NCBI GenBank assembly: GCA_030068525.1
Contig: JASJOS010000013.1
Span: 248,001 to 312,000 of the forward strand
Origin: Xanthocytophaga flava
Lineage (GTDB): Bacteria > Bacteroidota > Bacteroidia > Cytophagales > 172606-1
Reading direction: 5' to 3'
Length of the DNA stretch: 64,000 nucleotides
The translations under genes and the position numbers were made by a program. Shown piece by piece: positions 61,989 to 64,000 of this stretch (position 1 is the first letter of the stretch; every line of letters starts with the position of its first letter). The notes beneath the pieces are model-generated. The model had not been told where the DNA came from, did not search any database, and saw only the letters and a list, made by a program, of their open reading frames with translations.

Positions 61989-62306
61989 AAGTCGTTCTAC
62001 TAATCGGCAAAATCGGGATAACCCACAGCCATGTATATAAATGCCCCGAATTGAAAAGAATCTATAGTTAACATCTGCTTAACTTAGCACTGTAAATAAA
62101 TTCATAGTACAGAACTGAAGACCGAAAACAGATTCTTTATCCGAAAACAACAGCAATACTTCATCAACCAACACCCAAATTAAAACTTCGGTCTCAGAGT
62201 GAAACGAGTGAATTTATGCAGAGCCGCCAACCACTTTTATCATTCTTATGATAATAGCAGGACTTAGAACGCAGAATTAAGGTTATACATTTAATGTTAT
62301 TGTTGC

Positions 62307-64000
62307 TTGGAAAACAGATACAAACTTAAGGATCTCAAAACATACGCTTCGACAGAAAGTTTTGAGGGTGACACAAAGAAGTACCGTACGGTATTCGAAA
62401 ATCAGGAGACTACCTATCTGTATGTGGAATTATCAGTTTACAACAAATTATTTGATGAAGCTGACTGGAAAGCAACACTCACTTTTCAATGTTTCTCTAT
62501 AAGTGAAACAGATCACCGCACTCCTTTATGCAATTTGACAGTAGAAAGAAGTGTCAGCAAAGAAGAAAATATTGTTGTAGCACGACATAGCTGGGGACTG
62601 GCTGAACCGGGAGCATTCTGGAAAAAAGGAACATATGAATGGGAAGCCTATATTGATGGTGTTCAGGTAGCTACCAAAAGATTTCATATAGAAGAAGCAG
62701 GTCAGGTATGTGAGGAACTAAATCCTTACTTCATGGTTGATTCCATTCGTTTGTATGAAGGCAATTATGAAGGTGTAGCCAAGGATGATCGCGTGTATGT
62801 CACTCAGTTTCAAAGTGCTGAGACACGTTATATCTTTGTAGAGTTTAGCTTCATTAACCTTCAGCTAGATCCATGGCAGTGTGAAATTTTCTTCAATTTC
62901 TATAACAATACAGGTCAGTTAAAAGGCAGTGTCCCGTATCTGAAGAAAATCGAAAGCAGTTCGCAAAACGAAGACTGTCTGGTTACGATTACTACAGGGT
63001 GGGGATCTTCCGAAAAACGCACCTGGTACAACGATAAATATTCACTGGAAATCGTGTTTATGGATACTCCCATTGCTTTACTTCCATTTGAAGTAGGTGA
63101 TGAGTGGGTGAAGGGAATACCACAGGTATATCAGGGAAGCGGACACGTATTGACCATGAAACAACAGCCTCTCTTACAGGAATCCAAATCCGAAGAAGAA
63201 CTGGCTGATATCATGAAGTCACTTTATGGACTGGTAGGTCTGGATGATATCAAAACCAAAATCAACGACTATACTGCCTATTTGAAATTCCTGAAACTTC
63301 GTCAGGAACAAGGATACCAGGAAAACTATAATCTGAGCTTACATACAGTATTTACAGGTAATCCAGGTACAGGTAAAACGACTGTAGCGCAAATGATGGG
63401 CCGTATCTATCATTCTATGGGCTTGCTGTCAAAAGGAACCGTACTGGAAGTAGGTCGTGCCGAACTGGTAGGTAAATACATTGGACAAACAGCTCCTAAG
63501 GTAAAAGAAGTAATTGAAAAAGCCAGAGGAGGTATTCTCTTCATTGATGAAGCCTATTCACTGGTACGTAGTGAAAACGATGAACAGGACTTTGGACGTG
63601 AAGTAGTGGAGATTCTGATTAAGGAAATGTCTGACGGCCCTGGTGATCTGGCAATTGTAGTGGCAGGTTATCCGCAGCAAATGCAGATCTTCCTGGATTC
63701 TAACCCTGGATTACGTTCCCGATTTAATCTGTACTATCACTTCCCTGATTATTTGCCTCAGGAATTGTTACAGATCGCAGATCAGAAAGCAGCACAGAAA
63801 AATATTGGATTTGATGAGAAGGCGCGTGAGTTTTTGTATGAGAAAGTTACAGAAGCCTACCGTGGACGTGACAAATCGTTCGGCAATGCCCGTCTGATTA
63901 GTTCATGGGTGGAAGAGATGAAAATGAACATGGGTCTACGTATTGTTCGCTCTGGAGACTTCTCCACACTGACGCCTGAACAATGGCAAACGATTATGGT
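62307..64000 (+). CDS. CbxX/SpoVK-type AAA+ ATPase with tandem N-terminal beta repeats (3' end outside the window)
   Basis: An incomplete gene of 564 codons, still open at the right edge. No ATG fits; the first in-frame start after the upstream stop is TTG 62307, giving ENRYKLKDLKTY. Residues ~1-135 and ~139-265 look like two copies of one beta-rich domain: each has an ET-x-Y-(L/I)-(Y/F)-VE(L/F)S strand (ETTYLYVELS, ETRYIFVEFS) and a later WG(L/S)-(A/S)-E segment. A linker helix leads to the AAA+ module: Walker A GNPGTGKT (351-358), Walker B ILFIDEA (Asp414, Glu415) and a sensor/Arg-finger region PGLRSRF. The module is of the CbxX/CfqX/SpoVK type. The target is unknown. Confidence 0.85.
   Translation, partial: MENRYKLKDLKTYASTESFEGDTKKYRTVFENQETTYLYVELSVYNKLFDEADWKATLTFQCFSISETDHRTPLCNLTVERSVSKEENIVVARHSWGLAEPGAFWKKGTYEWEAYIDGVQVATKRFHIEEAGQVCEELNPYFMVDSIRLYEGNYEGVAKDDRVYVTQFQSAETRYIFVEFSFINLQLDPWQCEIFFNFYNNTGQLKGSVPYLKKIESSSQNEDCLVTITTGWGSSEKRTWYNDKYSLEIVFMDTPIALLPFEVGDEWVKGIPQVYQGSGHVLTMKQQPLLQESKSEEELADIMKSLYGLVGLDDIKTKINDYTAYLKFLKLRQEQGYQENYNLSLHTVFTGNPGTGKTTVAQMMGRIYHSMGLLSKGTVLEVGRAELVGKYIGQTAPKVKEVIEKARGGILFIDEAYSLVRSENDEQDFGREVVEILIKEMSDGPGDLAIVVAGYPQQMQIFLDSNPGLRSRFNLYYHFPDYLPQELLQIADQKAAQKNIGFDEKAREFLYEKVTEAYRGRDKSFGNARLISSWVEEMKMNMGLRIVRSGDFSTLTPEQWQTIM

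Larger units (their letters stand above)
61523..62306. other. 784-base region upstream of the AAA+ gene
   Basis: No intact gene. It contains a probable minus-strand gene remnant at 61650-61842, two copies of GTGCACAAT (61877-61885 and 61928-61936) and a near-perfect palindrome at 61971-61988. Much of it is AT-rich. A weak hairpin (CCTGTT/AACAGG, 61541-61556) just after the MscS gene has no T run. Confidence 0.5.

Noticed and set aside
61523-62306. tRNA or small structured RNA in the long empty region
   Set aside because: No T-loop (GTTCRA-type) or anticodon-arm pattern was found on either strand by eye.

Overview
The window is a chromosomal stretch of a low-GC, Gram-negative Bacteroidota bacterium, most likely of the order Cytophagales. 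The evidence is TlpA/DUF4369 and tandem DUF3857 proteins, many small lipoproteins, a NagB–LmbE fusion, GatB without GatA/C beside it, weak or absent Shine-Dalgarno sequences, and several promoters resembling the Bacteroidota -7 element TAnnTTTG. I see no rRNA, tRNA, CRISPR array, prophage or insertion sequence. Genes are mostly single or in short runs, and many convergent pairs share strong hairpin terminators.

Layout. 0.2-5.3 kb: ArsR-type regulator, gatB, a thioredoxin-fold lipoprotein and a DEAD-box helicase with a long leader. 5.6-12.6 kb: unknown membrane and envelope proteins, a possible DNA polymerase III psi-like protein, two DUF2157-like membrane proteins, an OsmC protein and two lipoproteins. 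12.9-20.2 kb: TPR sensor kinase with its NarL-type regulator, an oxidoreductase, an M19 dipeptidase, two small membrane proteins and an SMP-30 protein. 20.3-29.6 kb: AI-2E-type transporter, lipoproteins, XdhC and MocA-like molybdenum-hydroxylase maturation proteins, murI, a LOG protein, DinB, dihydrolipoyl dehydrogenase and RidA. 29.7-38.9 kb: alaS, M23 peptidase, MerR regulator, coiled-coil protein, GT39-like membrane protein and the NagB–LmbE fusion.

38.9-41.5 kb: a stand-alone pair resembling type I specificity (single target domain) and modification subunits, with no restriction subunit. The methylase-like protein has Gln in place of the catalytic Asn of motif IV (QPPF instead of NPPF). 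41.5-52.8 kb: PhoD-like phosphatase, two DUF3857 proteins (one with an intact transglutaminase triad, one degenerate), a lipoprotein overlapping an aquaporin gene, a RavA-like MoxR ATPase, lepB and fabG. 52.9-61.5 kb: a large PIG-L protein, mscL, cytochrome c, M1 peptidase, an FAD oxidoreductase and an MscS channel.

62.3 kb to the end: an incomplete gene, probably starting at TTG, for a CbxX/SpoVK-type AAA+ ATPase preceded by two similar beta-rich repeats.

Most of the window is housekeeping and envelope biology. The least ordinary items are the S/M-like pair with the altered catalytic motif, the repeat-AAA+ protein at the right edge, the degenerate DUF3857 partner, two probable gene remnants (11.1-11.35 and 61.65-61.84 kb) and several near-perfect palindromes in intergenic regions.
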